From positions 248,001 to 312,000 of the forward strand of contig NZ_CP059833.1 in NCBI RefSeq assembly GCF_014117265.1: a stretch of 64,000 nucleotides of DNA, written 5' to 3'. Positions within the stretch are counted from its first letter, which is position 1. Every line of letters starts with the position of its first letter. The position numbers were made by a program, and so were the translations under genes. The DNA comes from Corynebacterium hindlerae. Lineage in GTDB: Bacteria > Actinomycetota > Actinomycetes > Mycobacteriales > Mycobacteriaceae. A model generated the notes under the pieces. The model made no database searches. It was not told the DNA's origin and worked only from the letters and a program-made list of their open reading frames with translations. This document shows positions 9,682 to 17,786 of this stretch, in pieces.

Positions 9682-10242
9682 ATGCGTGCTGATGCGCGTC
9701 GACGCAGAGAGGCAATTATCGAGGCCGCGAAGACTGTTTTCGCAGCCGGCCCAGACTCAGGCACGTTGGAGGATGTAGCCAAAGTGGCCGGGGTGGGCAT
9801 CGCCACCGTGTACCGCAACTTCCGCGACAAGGATGCATTGCTCATCGCGCTTCTCGACGACCTCCTGGCCGCGATCGTCAGCCTCCAAGAAGACACGCTT
9901 GCCTCTTTCGAATCAGAACCGGAACGAAAGTGGCACGCCTACGCTCATGGTCTTATTGACCTTGGCTTGGCTCCGCTGATCGTCAAAGCGAGTGATGACA
10001 CGGTGCGCGAGCTACTTCCCCACTTCTTGGAGTTCCGCGACCAGATCACAGCCAACAATCGACGGATTGTCGGCTTGGCCCGGCAGCATGGACTGGTGCG
10101 GGCGGATATTTCTTCCGCACTGTTTATTAACGGCATTATTCAGGCAGCCCGGCCAGCAGTCACTACCATCCTGCCGGCGGTGCCGAACGTGGAAACCCGA
10201 CTGGTCGATATTGTGCTCACCGGGCTCCGGCCCGTCTCCTGA
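9682..10242 (+). CDS. TetR/AcrR family transcriptional regulator
   Basis: Protein of 186 residues from the ATG at 9682, chosen because a GGAGG ribosome site lies about 12 nt upstream; an ATG at 9634 has no such site. The N-terminal helix-turn-helix reads TLEDVAKVAGVGIATVYRNF, typical of TetR. The C-terminal half is the variable ligand and dimerisation domain. It is divergent from the ABC/YhgE pair, which it probably represses, and is followed 15 nt later by the HEPN-like/CBS gene. The inducer cannot be predicted. Confidence 0.9.
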   Translation: MRADARRRREAIIEAAKTVFAAGPDSGTLEDVAKVAGVGIATVYRNFRDKDALLIALLDDLLAAIVSLQEDTLASFESEPERKWHAYAHGLIDLGLAPLIVKASDDTVRELLPHFLEFRDQITANNRRIVGLARQHGLVRADISSALFINGIIQAARPAVTTILPAVPNVETRLVDIVLTGLRPVS

Positions 10243-10257
10243 CCTAGTCTGGAAGGT

Positions 10258-10986
10258 ATGACCACGTCGCCAGCCACAGCTTTTCTCGCAGCTTTTAACG
10301 CCATCGAGAGCCACCTTCGGAACGCCTTGAATGCACGAAATTCCGATAGCTTTTCCTGGATGGTGCGTCAGGCAGCGCAGCGCCGGATCATGACAGAGCG
10401 CCAGTCACGCACGTTGTTGGACTATGCGGAGTTACGGAACGCAATTGACCACGGCGAGTTCGATGATGGTCAGCCGATCGCTGACCCCCGAGAACAAACA
10501 ATCACAACCATTGAGGCTATTCGAGATAGTTTGCTTCATCCCCCGTCAGCTCTCACTGTCCTCGGCCCCCTCCCCGTGCGGACGGTGGGCCCGGAAGATA
10601 CCATCGCTGACGTGTTGGAGCTAGTGCGCACGACACAGTTCACCCAGTTCCCCGTGTATCAGGGGCGCCGGTTTCATGGCTTACTTTCCGCCCGCACACT
10701 CACCCGGTGGGTGGCCAATGACTATACGGATAACGGCACACTCGATGCTATGACGGTCACTGACGTTTTACGCTACGCCAGTAACTCGGAGGCGGTGGAG
10801 TTTTTGCCTCGTAATGTCTCGGCCACGACGGCTCTGCTCACTCTCCTTAGCCCCGGCTCGATCCAGTTTGCGCTGATCACAGAGAACGGGCACCAGCATG
10901 AGACCCCGCTGCGCGTCATCGGTCGTAGCGATCTGCCTACTCTCCATGCGGCAACCGAGCCGGTGAGGGCTGTTCGAAAACGCTAA
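10258..10986 (+). CDS. HEPN-like plus CBS-domain protein
   Basis: Protein of 242 residues. The N-terminal ~85 residues are helical and contain ELRNAIDHGE, which matches the R-N-x3-H (R-x4-6-H) signature of HEPN domains; many HEPN proteins are RNases, others only bind nucleotides. Residues ~95-235 form a CBS pair (PLPVRTVGPEDTIADVLEL ... TQFPVYQGRRFHGLLSARTL, then a second, shorter repeat), a fold that usually senses adenine nucleotides. It begins 15 nt after tetR and is probably co-transcribed. No adjacent partner (MNT nucleotidyltransferase) is present. The CBS call is firm, HEPN is motif-level, and function is unknown. Confidence 0.7.
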   Translation: MTTSPATAFLAAFNAIESHLRNALNARNSDSFSWMVRQAAQRRIMTERQSRTLLDYAELRNAIDHGEFDDGQPIADPREQTITTIEAIRDSLLHPPSALTVLGPLPVRTVGPEDTIADVLELVRTTQFTQFPVYQGRRFHGLLSARTLTRWVANDYTDNGTLDAMTVTDVLRYASNSEAVEFLPRNVSATTALLTLLSPGSIQFALITENGHQHETPLRVIGRSDLPTLHAATEPVRAVRKR

Positions 10987-10996
10987 CAAAAAGCAT

Positions 10997-11015
10997 TATT
11001 GTTGATGTAACAATA
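10997..11015. promoter_or_regulatory. Palindrome upstream of the flavin monooxygenase operon, candidate operator
   Basis: TATTGTT and AACAATA form a perfect 7 bp inverted repeat with a 5 nt spacer, ending 25 nt before the start of the luciferase-like gene. Size and position suit a dimeric repressor site. It is AT-rich against a GC-rich background. Confidence 0.45.
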
Positions 11016-11039
11016 TTTTCTCGGTCAGTTAGGATCCAC

Positions 11040-12152
11040 ATGCAATTCGGAATTTTTACCATCGGCGACGTCACTACGGATCCCACCACCGGGCGCAGCC
11101 CCACCGAGGCCGAGCGCATCCAATCCATGACTGCCATCGCACTCAAAGCGGAAGAGGTAGGCCTTGATGTGTTCGCGACTGGCGAGCACCACAACCCGCC
11201 TTTTGTCCCCTCATCCCCTACCACGCACCTGGGCTACCTTGCCGCAAAAACCGACAACATTATCCTGTCCACCGCTACCACGTTGATCACCACCAATGAT
11301 CCGGTGAAGATCGCGGAGGACTACGCGTTCCTGCAGCACCTATCGGGTGGCCGCGTGGACCTGATGATGGGTCGCGGGAACACCGGCCCCGTGTATCCCT
11401 GGTTTGGTAAGGACATCCGCCAGGGCATCCCGCTCGCCGTGGAAAACTATCACCTGCTTCGTCGTTTGTGGCGCGAGGATGTGGTGAATTGGCAAGGTGA
11501 GTTCCGCACCCCGCTGCGGGGCTACACCAGCACCCCAGCCCCACTGGACGGCGTGCCTCCGTTCGTGTGGCACGGCTCAATTCGTTCGGTCGAAATCGCA
11601 GATCAGGCAGCCTTTTATGGCGATGGATTCTTCCACAACAATATTTTCTGGAACAAGGAACACACCGCTCGCATGGTGAACTCCTATCGGCGCCGCTTCG
11701 AACAATACGGCCACGGCAGGGCCGACCAAGCGATCGTCGGATTGGGCGGTCAGATTTTCGTGGCCGATTCTGAAGCCGAGGCAAAGCGCATCTTCCGCCC
11801 GTATTTTGACAACGCCCCAGTGTATGGTCACGGACCGTCGCTAGAAGAATTTACCGAAGTAACACCACTGACCGTCGGCACGTGCGAGCAGGTCATCGAA
11901 CGCACCATGCAGTTCGCGGATTGGGTCGGCGATTACCAACGTCAGCTTTTCCTCATCGACCACGCCGGGCTGCCCCTTACAATGGTCCTCGAACAGATCG
12001 AGATTCTCGGTCGCGACATCGTTCCGGAGCTGCGCCGTCGTATGGAAGCGCGTCGCCCGGACCATGTGCCATCCAATCCGCCCACGCACGCTACCCTCAA
12101 AGCACAACCAGATTCGCCGCACTTTAAGGTCATGCCAGGAAAGGAAAGTTAA
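11040..12152 (+). CDS. FMN-dependent luciferase-like monooxygenase, CE1758 family
   Basis: Flavin-dependent monooxygenase of the bacterial luciferase superfamily, 370 residues. N-terminal MQFGIFTIGD, then GLDVFATGEHHNPPF and LSTATTLITTNDPVKIAEDYA, are characteristic TIM-barrel LLM motifs; GGRVDLMMGRGNTGPVYPWFG follows. Its stop overlaps the start of an FMN reductase by one base (TAATG). This pairing is recognised in TIGRFAM as a linked LLM/FMN-reductase duo named after C. efficiens CE1758/CE1759. The reductase presumably supplies FMNH2; the organic substrate is unknown. A palindrome at 10997-11015 may control the operon. Confidence 0.88.
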   Translation: MQFGIFTIGDVTTDPTTGRSPTEAERIQSMTAIALKAEEVGLDVFATGEHHNPPFVPSSPTTHLGYLAAKTDNIILSTATTLITTNDPVKIAEDYAFLQHLSGGRVDLMMGRGNTGPVYPWFGKDIRQGIPLAVENYHLLRRLWREDVVNWQGEFRTPLRGYTSTPAPLDGVPPFVWHGSIRSVEIADQAAFYGDGFFHNNIFWNKEHTARMVNSYRRRFEQYGHGRADQAIVGLGGQIFVADSEAEAKRIFRPYFDNAPVYGHGPSLEEFTEVTPLTVGTCEQVIERTMQFADWVGDYQRQLFLIDHAGLPLTMVLEQIEILGRDIVPELRRRMEARRPDHVPSNPPTHATLKAQPDSPHFKVMPGKES

Positions 12153-12787
12153 TGCATCACCTCGTTGTGATCAACGCAGGCTTATCGACGCCCTCCTCGA
12201 GCCGCACCCTCGCCGAGCAACTCGCGGCAGCAACGACCACCGCACTTTCCACGCGTGGCGAAGCCTCAGACATCCACTACATTGACCTGCGTGACCTGGT
12301 AATGGACCTGGCGCAGTCGTTTACCAACCCTGGTTTTAGCTCTCCGAAGCTCAGCGCCGCGATTGAGCGCACGGAATCGGCGAGCGCTCTCATCGTGGTC
12401 ACACCCATTTACAAGGCAAGCTACTCCGGCGTATTTAAGATGTTCTTCGACATCATTGATCAAAAAGCGATCATCGATAAGCCGGTACTCATGGGCGCCA
12501 CTGCCGGTAGCCCTCGGCATTCCCTCGCTCTCGAACACGCTGTCCGTCCCCTGTTTTCCTTCCTGCGGGCACGCACCATCGCCACCGCGGTGTTCGCTGC
12601 TACCGAAGACTTCGGTGGTTCCAACGAACTCGGGGACCGGATCGTGCGCGCAGCCGGTGAATTGGCTACCAGTTTGACGTCGGTAAGTACGACCGTCGGC
12701 GGGCTCGGTGGTACCTTCGCACGCGACGGAGAGGCAGATGACCTGGGAGAAGGCAGCTTCGCGGACAGAATAAGGAAATATAACTAA
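12152..12787 (+). CDS. NAD(P)H-dependent FMN reductase, CE1759 family
   Basis: Flavodoxin-like reductase of 211 residues, partner of the preceding monooxygenase. The start ATG shares its A with the upstream stop codon, giving tight coupling. The phosphate-binding segment near the N-terminus (VINAGLSTPSSSRTLAEQLA) and ALIVVTPIYKASYSGVFKMF match the NADPH-dependent FMN reductase fold. It probably reduces FMN for use by the monooxygenase. It is followed after 11 nt by sdaA, which may be co-transcribed but is metabolically unrelated. Confidence 0.87.
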   Translation: MHHLVVINAGLSTPSSSRTLAEQLAAATTTALSTRGEASDIHYIDLRDLVMDLAQSFTNPGFSSPKLSAAIERTESASALIVVTPIYKASYSGVFKMFFDIIDQKAIIDKPVLMGATAGSPRHSLALEHAVRPLFSFLRARTIATAVFAATEDFGGSNELGDRIVRAAGELATSLTSVSTTVGGLGGTFARDGEADDLGEGSFADRIRKYN

Positions 12788-12798
12788 AATCGCGTGCT

Positions 12799-14160
12799 AT
12801 GACGATTAGTGTCGTAGATCTCTTTAGCGTAGGTATTGGCCCTTCTTCCTCCCATACCGTGGGACCGATGCGCGCGGCCCAACGATTCATCACAGAACAC
12901 CCCGCCACGCACGTGGACATCGAACTGCGTGGCTCACTCGCCGCCACCGGCAAAGGACACAGCACTGACCGTGCAGTCCTCCTAGGCCTCCAAGGCTTTG
13001 CCCCCGCCACAGTGCCCGCCGACGTAGAACCCACCGCAGGCTCCGACATCCCCGCCAGCGGAACCTTGCCCGGCGGACTTACCTATTCCATCACCTTTGA
13101 CACCGAACCTCTGCCCGCACACCCCAACGCAGTCATCTTCCGCGCCGGGGACCAGGAGGAGTGCTACTACTCCGTAGGTGGTGGCTTCATCCTTTCCGCC
13201 CCTGAATACGAGGAACAGCACAACCAAGGCGGTGTCGGCGCCGGCGTGTCCACCACCGGCCGCCCCGACGATGTCCCCTACTATTTCACCTCCAGCGCCC
13301 GCTTGCTCATGCTGTGCCACAAGTATGACCTCAGCATCTCAGACCTCATGAAGGCCAATGAGACTGCGTTGCACGGCTGGGAATCCGTAGAAGCACATCT
13401 CGACCTGGTGTACCAGACGATGCGCGAGTGCGTCACTGCCGGTATCTCTACGGAAGGCATACTGCCGGGCGGATTGAACGTGGAACGTCGCGCGCCGGGC
13501 CTCTACAAGCAGCTGGTACGGAAGCGGGAGCAGCTTGCCACCGATGCGTTCGGAGCGATGGAGTGGGTGAACCTCTATGCCCTCGCGGTGAACGAAGAGA
13601 ACGCCGCCGGCGGCCGGATTGTCACAGCCCCGACCAATGGCGCCGCTGGTATTATTCCTGCGGTGATGCACTACGCCCGCGATTTCCTGCCACAATTCAC
13701 TAAGGCCGAATCACGCCGATTCTTGCTGGCGGCCGCCGCTGTGGGCCTGATTATCAAGGAAAACGCCTCGATCTCTGGTGCCGAGGTCGGCTGCCAGGGC
13801 GAGGTGGGTTCCGCGGCTGCAATGGCTGCTGCAGGCCTAAGCGAAATTTTGGGAGGCACCCCGGAGCAGGTCGCTAACGCCGCCGAGATTGCGCTGGAGC
13901 ATAACCTGGGGCTCACCTGCGATCCGGTGGGTGGTCTAGTGCAGATTCCATGTATCGAACGCAACGCCATCGCGGCGGTGCAGGCGATCAACGCGGCGCG
14001 ATTGGCGAACCTGGGCACTGGTATCCACCACGTGTCGCTCGACGATTGCGTCCGCACGATGGCCGACACCGGCCGCGACATGATGAGCAAATACAAAGAG
14101 ACCTCCATGGGAGGCCTCGCTGTACATATTGGGTTGCCGGTCAACCACACGGAGTGTTAG
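12799..14160 (+). CDS. sdaA: L-serine ammonia-lyase (serine deaminase), single-chain iron-sulfur type
   Basis: Converts L-serine to pyruvate and ammonia with a [4Fe-4S] cluster. 453 residues, the beta and alpha domains fused as in E. coli SdaA. The N-terminus [18 protein letters not shown] is diagnostic. The catalytic alpha domain carries [32 protein letters not shown] and [19 protein letters not shown], whose cysteines ligate the cluster. The protein ends in a Cys, as several members do. Starts 11 nt after the FMN reductase; its last 4 nt overlap the convergent hisS stop. Confidence 0.95.
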   Translation: MTISVVDLFSVGIGPSSSHTVGPMRAAQRFITEHPATHVDIELRGSLAATGKGHSTDRAVLLGLQGFAPATVPADVEPTAGSDIPASGTLPGGLTYSITFDTEPLPAHPNAVIFRAGDQEECYYSVGGGFILSAPEYEEQHNQGGVGAGVSTTGRPDDVPYYFTSSARLLMLCHKYDLSISDLMKANETALHGWESVEAHLDLVYQTMRECVTAGISTEGILPGGLNVERRAPGLYKQLVRKREQLATDAFGAMEWVNLYALAVNEENAAGGRIVTAPTNGAAGIIPAVMHYARDFLPQFTKAESRRFLLAAAAVGLIIKENASISGAEVGCQGEVGSAAAMAAAGLSEILGGTPEQVANAAEIALEHNLGLTCDPVGGLVQIPCIERNAIAAVQAINAARLANLGTGIHHVSLDDCVRTMADTGRDMMSKYKETSMGGLAVHIGLPVNHTEC

Positions 14161-15434
14161 CCGAGCGCTGCACCGAGCTGCTTCACGACGCTCTCCAGCG
14201 CCACCTCTTCCTGTGAATGTTCGGCGAGGTTCTTCACTGCCACCACGCCGGATTCCAACTCCCGGTCGCCGAGCACGAGGGCGTAGGCTGCGCCTGCCCG
14301 GTCTGCGCCCTTCATCGCTCCCTTGAGCCCGCGATCGCCGTATGCCATGTCGGCGGAGATCCCAGCGACGCGCAGCTCGTTAATCAGGCCGACCATCCGG
14401 CGCTTGGCTTCTGCGCCCATGGCCACACCATAGACATCGACGCGGTTTCCCGCAGTGACCTGCTGTTGCTCAGCCTTGAGGGCGAGCAGAGCGCGGTCTA
14501 CGCCCAGGCCGAAACCAACGCCGGAGAGCTCCTGACCGCCGAGTTGGGCCATGAGCCCGTCGTAGCGGCCGCCGCCACCGATGCCGGATTGGGCACCGAG
14601 GCCGTCGTGGACGAATTCGAAGGTGGTCTTGTTGTAATAGTCAAGTCCACGGACCATACGCGGGTTGATGACGTACGGCACGCCCATGTCGTCGAGCAGG
14701 CCGAGGACGGTGTCGAAGTGGGCCTTAGACTCGTCGGAGAGGTGGTCGAGCATAAGTGGCGCGTCGACTAGCAGCTCTTTCATTTCTCGGCGTTTGTCGT
14801 CCAGAACGCGCAGCGGATTGATGTCAGCGCGACGGCGGGTTTCTTCGTCGAGCGGCAGCTTGAACAGGAATTCTTGCAGCTTTTCACGGTAGGCCGGGCG
14901 GCAGGTGTCGTCGCCAAGGCTGGTGAGCTCCAGACGGAAGCCACTTAGGCCGATGGAGCGGAAGCAGCGATCCGCCAGGGCAATGACCTCAGCGTCGAGG
15001 GCTGGGTCATCGATGCCGATGGCCTCGACGCCCACCTGCTGCAGCTGGCGGTAGCGGCCAGCCTGGGGGCGTTCGTACCGGAAGAATGGGCCAGCATAGG
15101 TGAGTTTCACGGGTAGCTGTCCCCGGTCGAGGCCGTGTTCAATGACGGCGCGCATCACACCGGCGGTGCCCTCGGGGCGCAAGGTCACGGACCTATCCCC
15201 ACGATCGGCGAACGTGTACATCTCCTTAGACACCACGTCGGTGGATTCACCGACGCCGCGGGCAAACAGGGCGGTTTCTTCAAAGATCGGCAGCTCGATG
15301 TGCTCGTATCCAGCGAGGTGTGCTTGATGCGCAAAGGTGTTGCGCACGGCGAGGAACTCCGGGGAGACCGGTGGGACGTAGTCCGGCACGCCTTTGGGAG
15401 CGGACAGGGGCTGGAATTTCTTTGCTTGACTCAC
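14157..15434 (-). CDS. hisS: Histidyl-tRNA synthetase
   Basis: Class II synthetase charging tRNA(His), 425 residues. Motif 2 region [17 protein letters not shown] and [24 protein letters not shown], the histidine-binding segment [16 protein letters not shown], and motif 3 ([15 protein letters not shown]) are all present, followed by the anticodon-binding domain. GTG start at 15434; AAGG lies further upstream than usual. It follows the metallo-hydrolase gene by 21 nt on the same strand, a pairing conserved in actinobacteria upstream of or near rel. Confidence 0.96.
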   Translation of the reverse strand: MSQAKKFQPLSAPKGVPDYVPPVSPEFLAVRNTFAHQAHLAGYEHIELPIFEETALFARGVGESTDVVSKEMYTFADRGDRSVTLRPEGTAGVMRAVIEHGLDRGQLPVKLTYAGPFFRYERPQAGRYRQLQQVGVEAIGIDDPALDAEVIALADRCFRSIGLSGFRLELTSLGDDTCRPAYREKLQEFLFKLPLDEETRRRADINPLRVLDDKRREMKELLVDAPLMLDHLSDESKAHFDTVLGLLDDMGVPYVINPRMVRGLDYYNKTTFEFVHDGLGAQSGIGGGGRYDGLMAQLGGQELSGVGFGLGVDRALLALKAEQQQVTAGNRVDVYGVAMGAEAKRRMVGLINELRVAGISADMAYGDRGLKGAMKGADRAGAAYALVLGDRELESGVVAVKNLAEHSQEEVALESVVKQLGAALG

Positions 15435-15455
15435 AACGAAAAACTTTACCTTGTT

Positions 15456-16100
15456 CTATTTCAGTTGTTGCAGGAAGGGGTTAGTGGCACGCTCGGCCCG
15501 GATCGTAGTAACGCCCCCGTGTCCCGGCAGCACATTCATTTCATCCGGCAGAGTGAGGACTTGTTCCCGCAGCGAGGTCAGCATGTGCGCGTGATTGGAG
15601 AAGTTCAGGTCGGTTCGACCGATCGAGCCTTTAAAAAGGACATCGCCCGCGAAGCACACCTGTGCGTCGGCGTTCACGAGCAGCACTGATCCTGGCGAGT
15701 GGCCAGGGGTGTGGCGGACCTCAAAGTCCACACCGGCCATGGAGACGTTATCGCCGTGGTTCATCAGTTTCAGGTCGGAAATAGCAACCATGCTGTCTGC
15801 GTCGAAAAGCTGCCGCGTTTCCTCCCTCATGCCCGCCCCCTTATCGAGCATGAACTCATCCTCAGGGTGGATGTACACCGGCACCCCGAACCGCTGCGCC
15901 AACGAGCCGGCGTCGCGCGTGTGGTCGATGTGACCGTGCGTAAGCACGATCGCCTCTACTCTTAGCTGCTGCTTGTCGACGGCCTGTACCACCCGATCGT
16001 GGGCGTGCATGCCGGGATCGATGATCACACAAGCGCCTTCGTTGACCCAGAAGTAACAGTTTGTTTGGAATGGCCCAGCGGCAAACCCCATAATTTCCAT
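15456..16100 (-). CDS. Metallo-beta-lactamase-fold hydrolase, glyoxalase II-like
   Basis: Hydrolase of about 214 residues. The zinc motif LTHGHIDHTRDAG (HxHxDH) is followed by the further metal-binding histidines in VRHTPGHSPGS and in LPGHGGVTT; the central Asp is in FAGDVLFKGSIGRTDL. This arrangement is typical of hydroxyacylglutathione-hydrolase-like proteins; in bacteria without glutathione the natural thioester is uncertain. I chose the ATG at 16100 (MEIMGFAAGP); it has GAGG only a few bases upstream. An upstream TTG at 16121 is possible but less likely. It sits before hisS. Confidence 0.85.
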   Translation of the reverse strand: MEIMGFAAGPFQTNCYFWVNEGACVIIDPGMHAHDRVVQAVDKQQLRVEAIVLTHGHIDHTRDAGSLAQRFGVPVYIHPEDEFMLDKGAGMREETRQLFDADSMVAISDLKLMNHGDNVSMAGVDFEVRHTPGHSPGSVLLVNADAQVCFAGDVLFKGSIGRTDLNFSNHAHMLTSLREQVLTLPDEMNVLPGHGGVTTIRAERATNPFLQQLK

Positions 16101-16150
16101 GCCCTCACCATACTCTGCCAAGGCACTCGACTAGGATTAATGAACGATTT

Positions 16151-17032
16151 ATGTCCTCTTCTATGGAAAGCAACACTACTGTGACTTCTAATAAGCAACG
16201 GCGCGAACAAGCTATGCACAGCCTCGAGCGGGAACTGAAAAGCCGCGATCGAGCGGAAAAGACGAAACCACTGGGCGTCATCGTGACCGCCGCGGTAGTG
16301 ATCCTGGCGCTCGTCGGCGGTATTTGGTTCGCAGCCACCCGAACCAATGACACCGAAACCGAGGCTGGCTCTGAATCCACCCAGACGCAGCCATCCACCG
16401 AAGCGCTAGAAGTAAAACCACTGGCCATGAAGCGTGCCACTGCCCTGCCGGACACTGTGGAATGTGCCTACCCGGCCAGCGGCGAAGCAGCCAAACCGGT
16501 GACCGCGCCGGCTAAGACCAGCGGCGTCCCAGCAACGGGCACTGTGAACGTCACCCTGACCACCTCCCAGGGCCCCATCGGACTTGAGCTGGACCGTGCT
16601 GCGTCGCCATGTACCGTTAACGCCATCGAGCACCTCGTGAGCAACGGTTTCTATGACGACACTGTGTGCCACCGCCTCACCACCGCTGGCCTGTTCGTGC
16701 TGCAATGTGGCGACCCATCTGGAACCGGAACCGGTGGTCCAGGATTCTCCTTCGCTAATGAGTACCCCACTGACGAGATGGCAGACGACCCACAGGTGAT
16801 CTACCCACGAGGCTCTGTAGCAATGGCAAACTCGGGCAAGGACACCAACGGTTCCCAGTTCTTCCTGAACTTCAAGGATTCGCCACTTGCCGCCAACTAC
16901 ACCTACTTCGGTCAGATCGATGAGGCTGGATTGGAAACTCTGGACAAGGTTGCAGCTAATGGCGTGCAGGGAGGCGCTGCGGATGGTGCCCCAACTGAAG
17001 AGGTGCGCATCACCAAGGCTGAGGCGAAATAG
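16151..17032 (+). CDS. Membrane-anchored cyclophilin-type peptidyl-prolyl isomerase
   Basis: Catalyses cis/trans isomerisation of prolyl bonds, probably outside the membrane. 293 residues: a charged cytoplasmic N-terminus, one transmembrane anchor (VIVTAAVVILALVGGIWFAA), a Thr/Glu-rich linker, then a cyclophilin domain from about residue 130. Domain motifs: VCHRLTTAGLFVLQCGDPSG, GPGFSFANE and VAMANSGKDTNGSQFFLNF. An ATG at 16163 is an alternative start. Divergent from the glyoxalase-like gene; a strong terminator follows at 17108. Confidence 0.92.
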   Translation: MSSSMESNTTVTSNKQRREQAMHSLERELKSRDRAEKTKPLGVIVTAAVVILALVGGIWFAATRTNDTETEAGSESTQTQPSTEALEVKPLAMKRATALPDTVECAYPASGEAAKPVTAPAKTSGVPATGTVNVTLTTSQGPIGLELDRAASPCTVNAIEHLVSNGFYDDTVCHRLTTAGLFVLQCGDPSGTGTGGPGFSFANEYPTDEMADDPQVIYPRGSVAMANSGKDTNGSQFFLNFKDSPLAANYTYFGQIDEAGLETLDKVAANGVQGGAADGAPTEEVRITKAEAK

Positions 17033-17107
17033 TAGGCTCCCCCGCAGGTACCACTAACACCATAGGCCCCTTCAGCAACAGACCTTGATAACAATTCCAT
17101 AACAAGT

Positions 17108-17155
17108 TTCCGGCTTTTCACACTAGTTTTCAGTAGTGGAGCCGGAATCTTTTTT
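17108..17155 (+). terminator. Rho-independent terminator after the cyclophilin gene
   Basis: TTCCGGCT pairs with AGCCGGAA, with an additional CACT/AGTG inner stem, followed by a run of six T. Typical intrinsic terminator. Confidence 0.85.
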
Positions 17156-17323
17156 GCCATACCTCAAGGTAGAAGCAATATTTTATGGTTCGGTAAGCAA
17201 TTTTTAAGGTGTCATATTTGAACAACTTTTACACAGGAAACTTTTACTAACCCGTTGCATTGTTACGGTCCGACCCATATCATGTTGGAAGGTTCACCGC
17301 TTCTACAAGACGATAGGAACAAT

Positions 17324-17632
17324 ATGAAGCTCTTCTCCCGCAAGGCAATTGCTGCAACCGTCGCTGCCGCTGCGATCTCCACCGGCGCTCTGACCGCTCC
17401 TGCAATGGCTGCTCCTTCTGTGACCGTTGTTGCCCAGGAAAACAAGAAGGAAGACGCCACGAAGCCAGCTAACGGCGATGGGTCCACCGACTTCGTCTCC
17501 GGTTCTTCCGACTTCGACTCCAAGAAACTCAAAGAGGTCGTTGCGACTGTTTCCGGTATCGGCAGCCTGCTGGGTGCTATCATCACCATCTTCAAGAACT
17601 TCGACGCTATCACCAAGCTGCTCAAGTTCTAA
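17324..17632 (+). CDS. Small secreted protein with amphipathic C-terminus
   Basis: 102 residues. A Sec signal peptide (MKLFSRKAIAATVAAAAIST...) with likely cleavage after the AMA of APAMA, leaving about 73 residues. The mature part has a charged Lys/Glu/Asp/Ser segment and ends in a helix GIGSLLGAIITIFKNFDAI followed by TKLLKF. No cysteines. The size and hydrophobic/amphipathic end suggest a cell-envelope or membrane-active peptide; corynebacterial PorA/PorH porins are similar in size but have no signal peptide, so I do not assign it to them. ATG at 17324 with AGGAA just upstream; no reason to start further upstream. Single gene with its own long upstream region and terminator. Confidence 0.75.
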   Translation: MKLFSRKAIAATVAAAAISTGALTAPAMAAPSVTVVAQENKKEDATKPANGDGSTDFVSGSSDFDSKKLKEVVATVSGIGSLLGAIITIFKNFDAITKLLKF

Positions 17633-17660
17633 TACACTGGCACTTCAAGCCTTGCATTAA

Positions 17661-17690
17661 AAGCCCGCTAGGAATACTCCTAGCGGGCTT
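17661..17690. terminator. Bidirectional terminator hairpin
   Basis: AAGCCCGCTAGGA pairs perfectly (13 bp) with TCCTAGCGGGCTT around a 4 nt loop, directly after the secreted-peptide gene. Confidence 0.85.
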
Positions 17691-17704
17691 CGCAATTCAG
17701 AAGC

Positions 17705-17766
17705 GAAATCCAGCGTACGGATGGGACGATTCGTTGCTCAAAAATCCCATCCGTACGCTAAATTTC
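17705..17766. repeat. Palindromic intergenic repeat, family A copy 2
   Basis: Arms of 22 bp at 17705-17726 and 17745-17766 pair at 20 of 22 positions. The core is GCGTACGGATGGGA / TCCCATCCGTACGC, with an 18 nt loop starting CG and ending in an A-run. It lies in the convergent gap between the secreted-peptide gene and rel, in addition to a separate ordinary terminator at 17661. See copies at 6827 and 52007. Confidence 0.85.
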
Positions 17767-17786
17767 CCGAGTATCCTCTCACCCCG

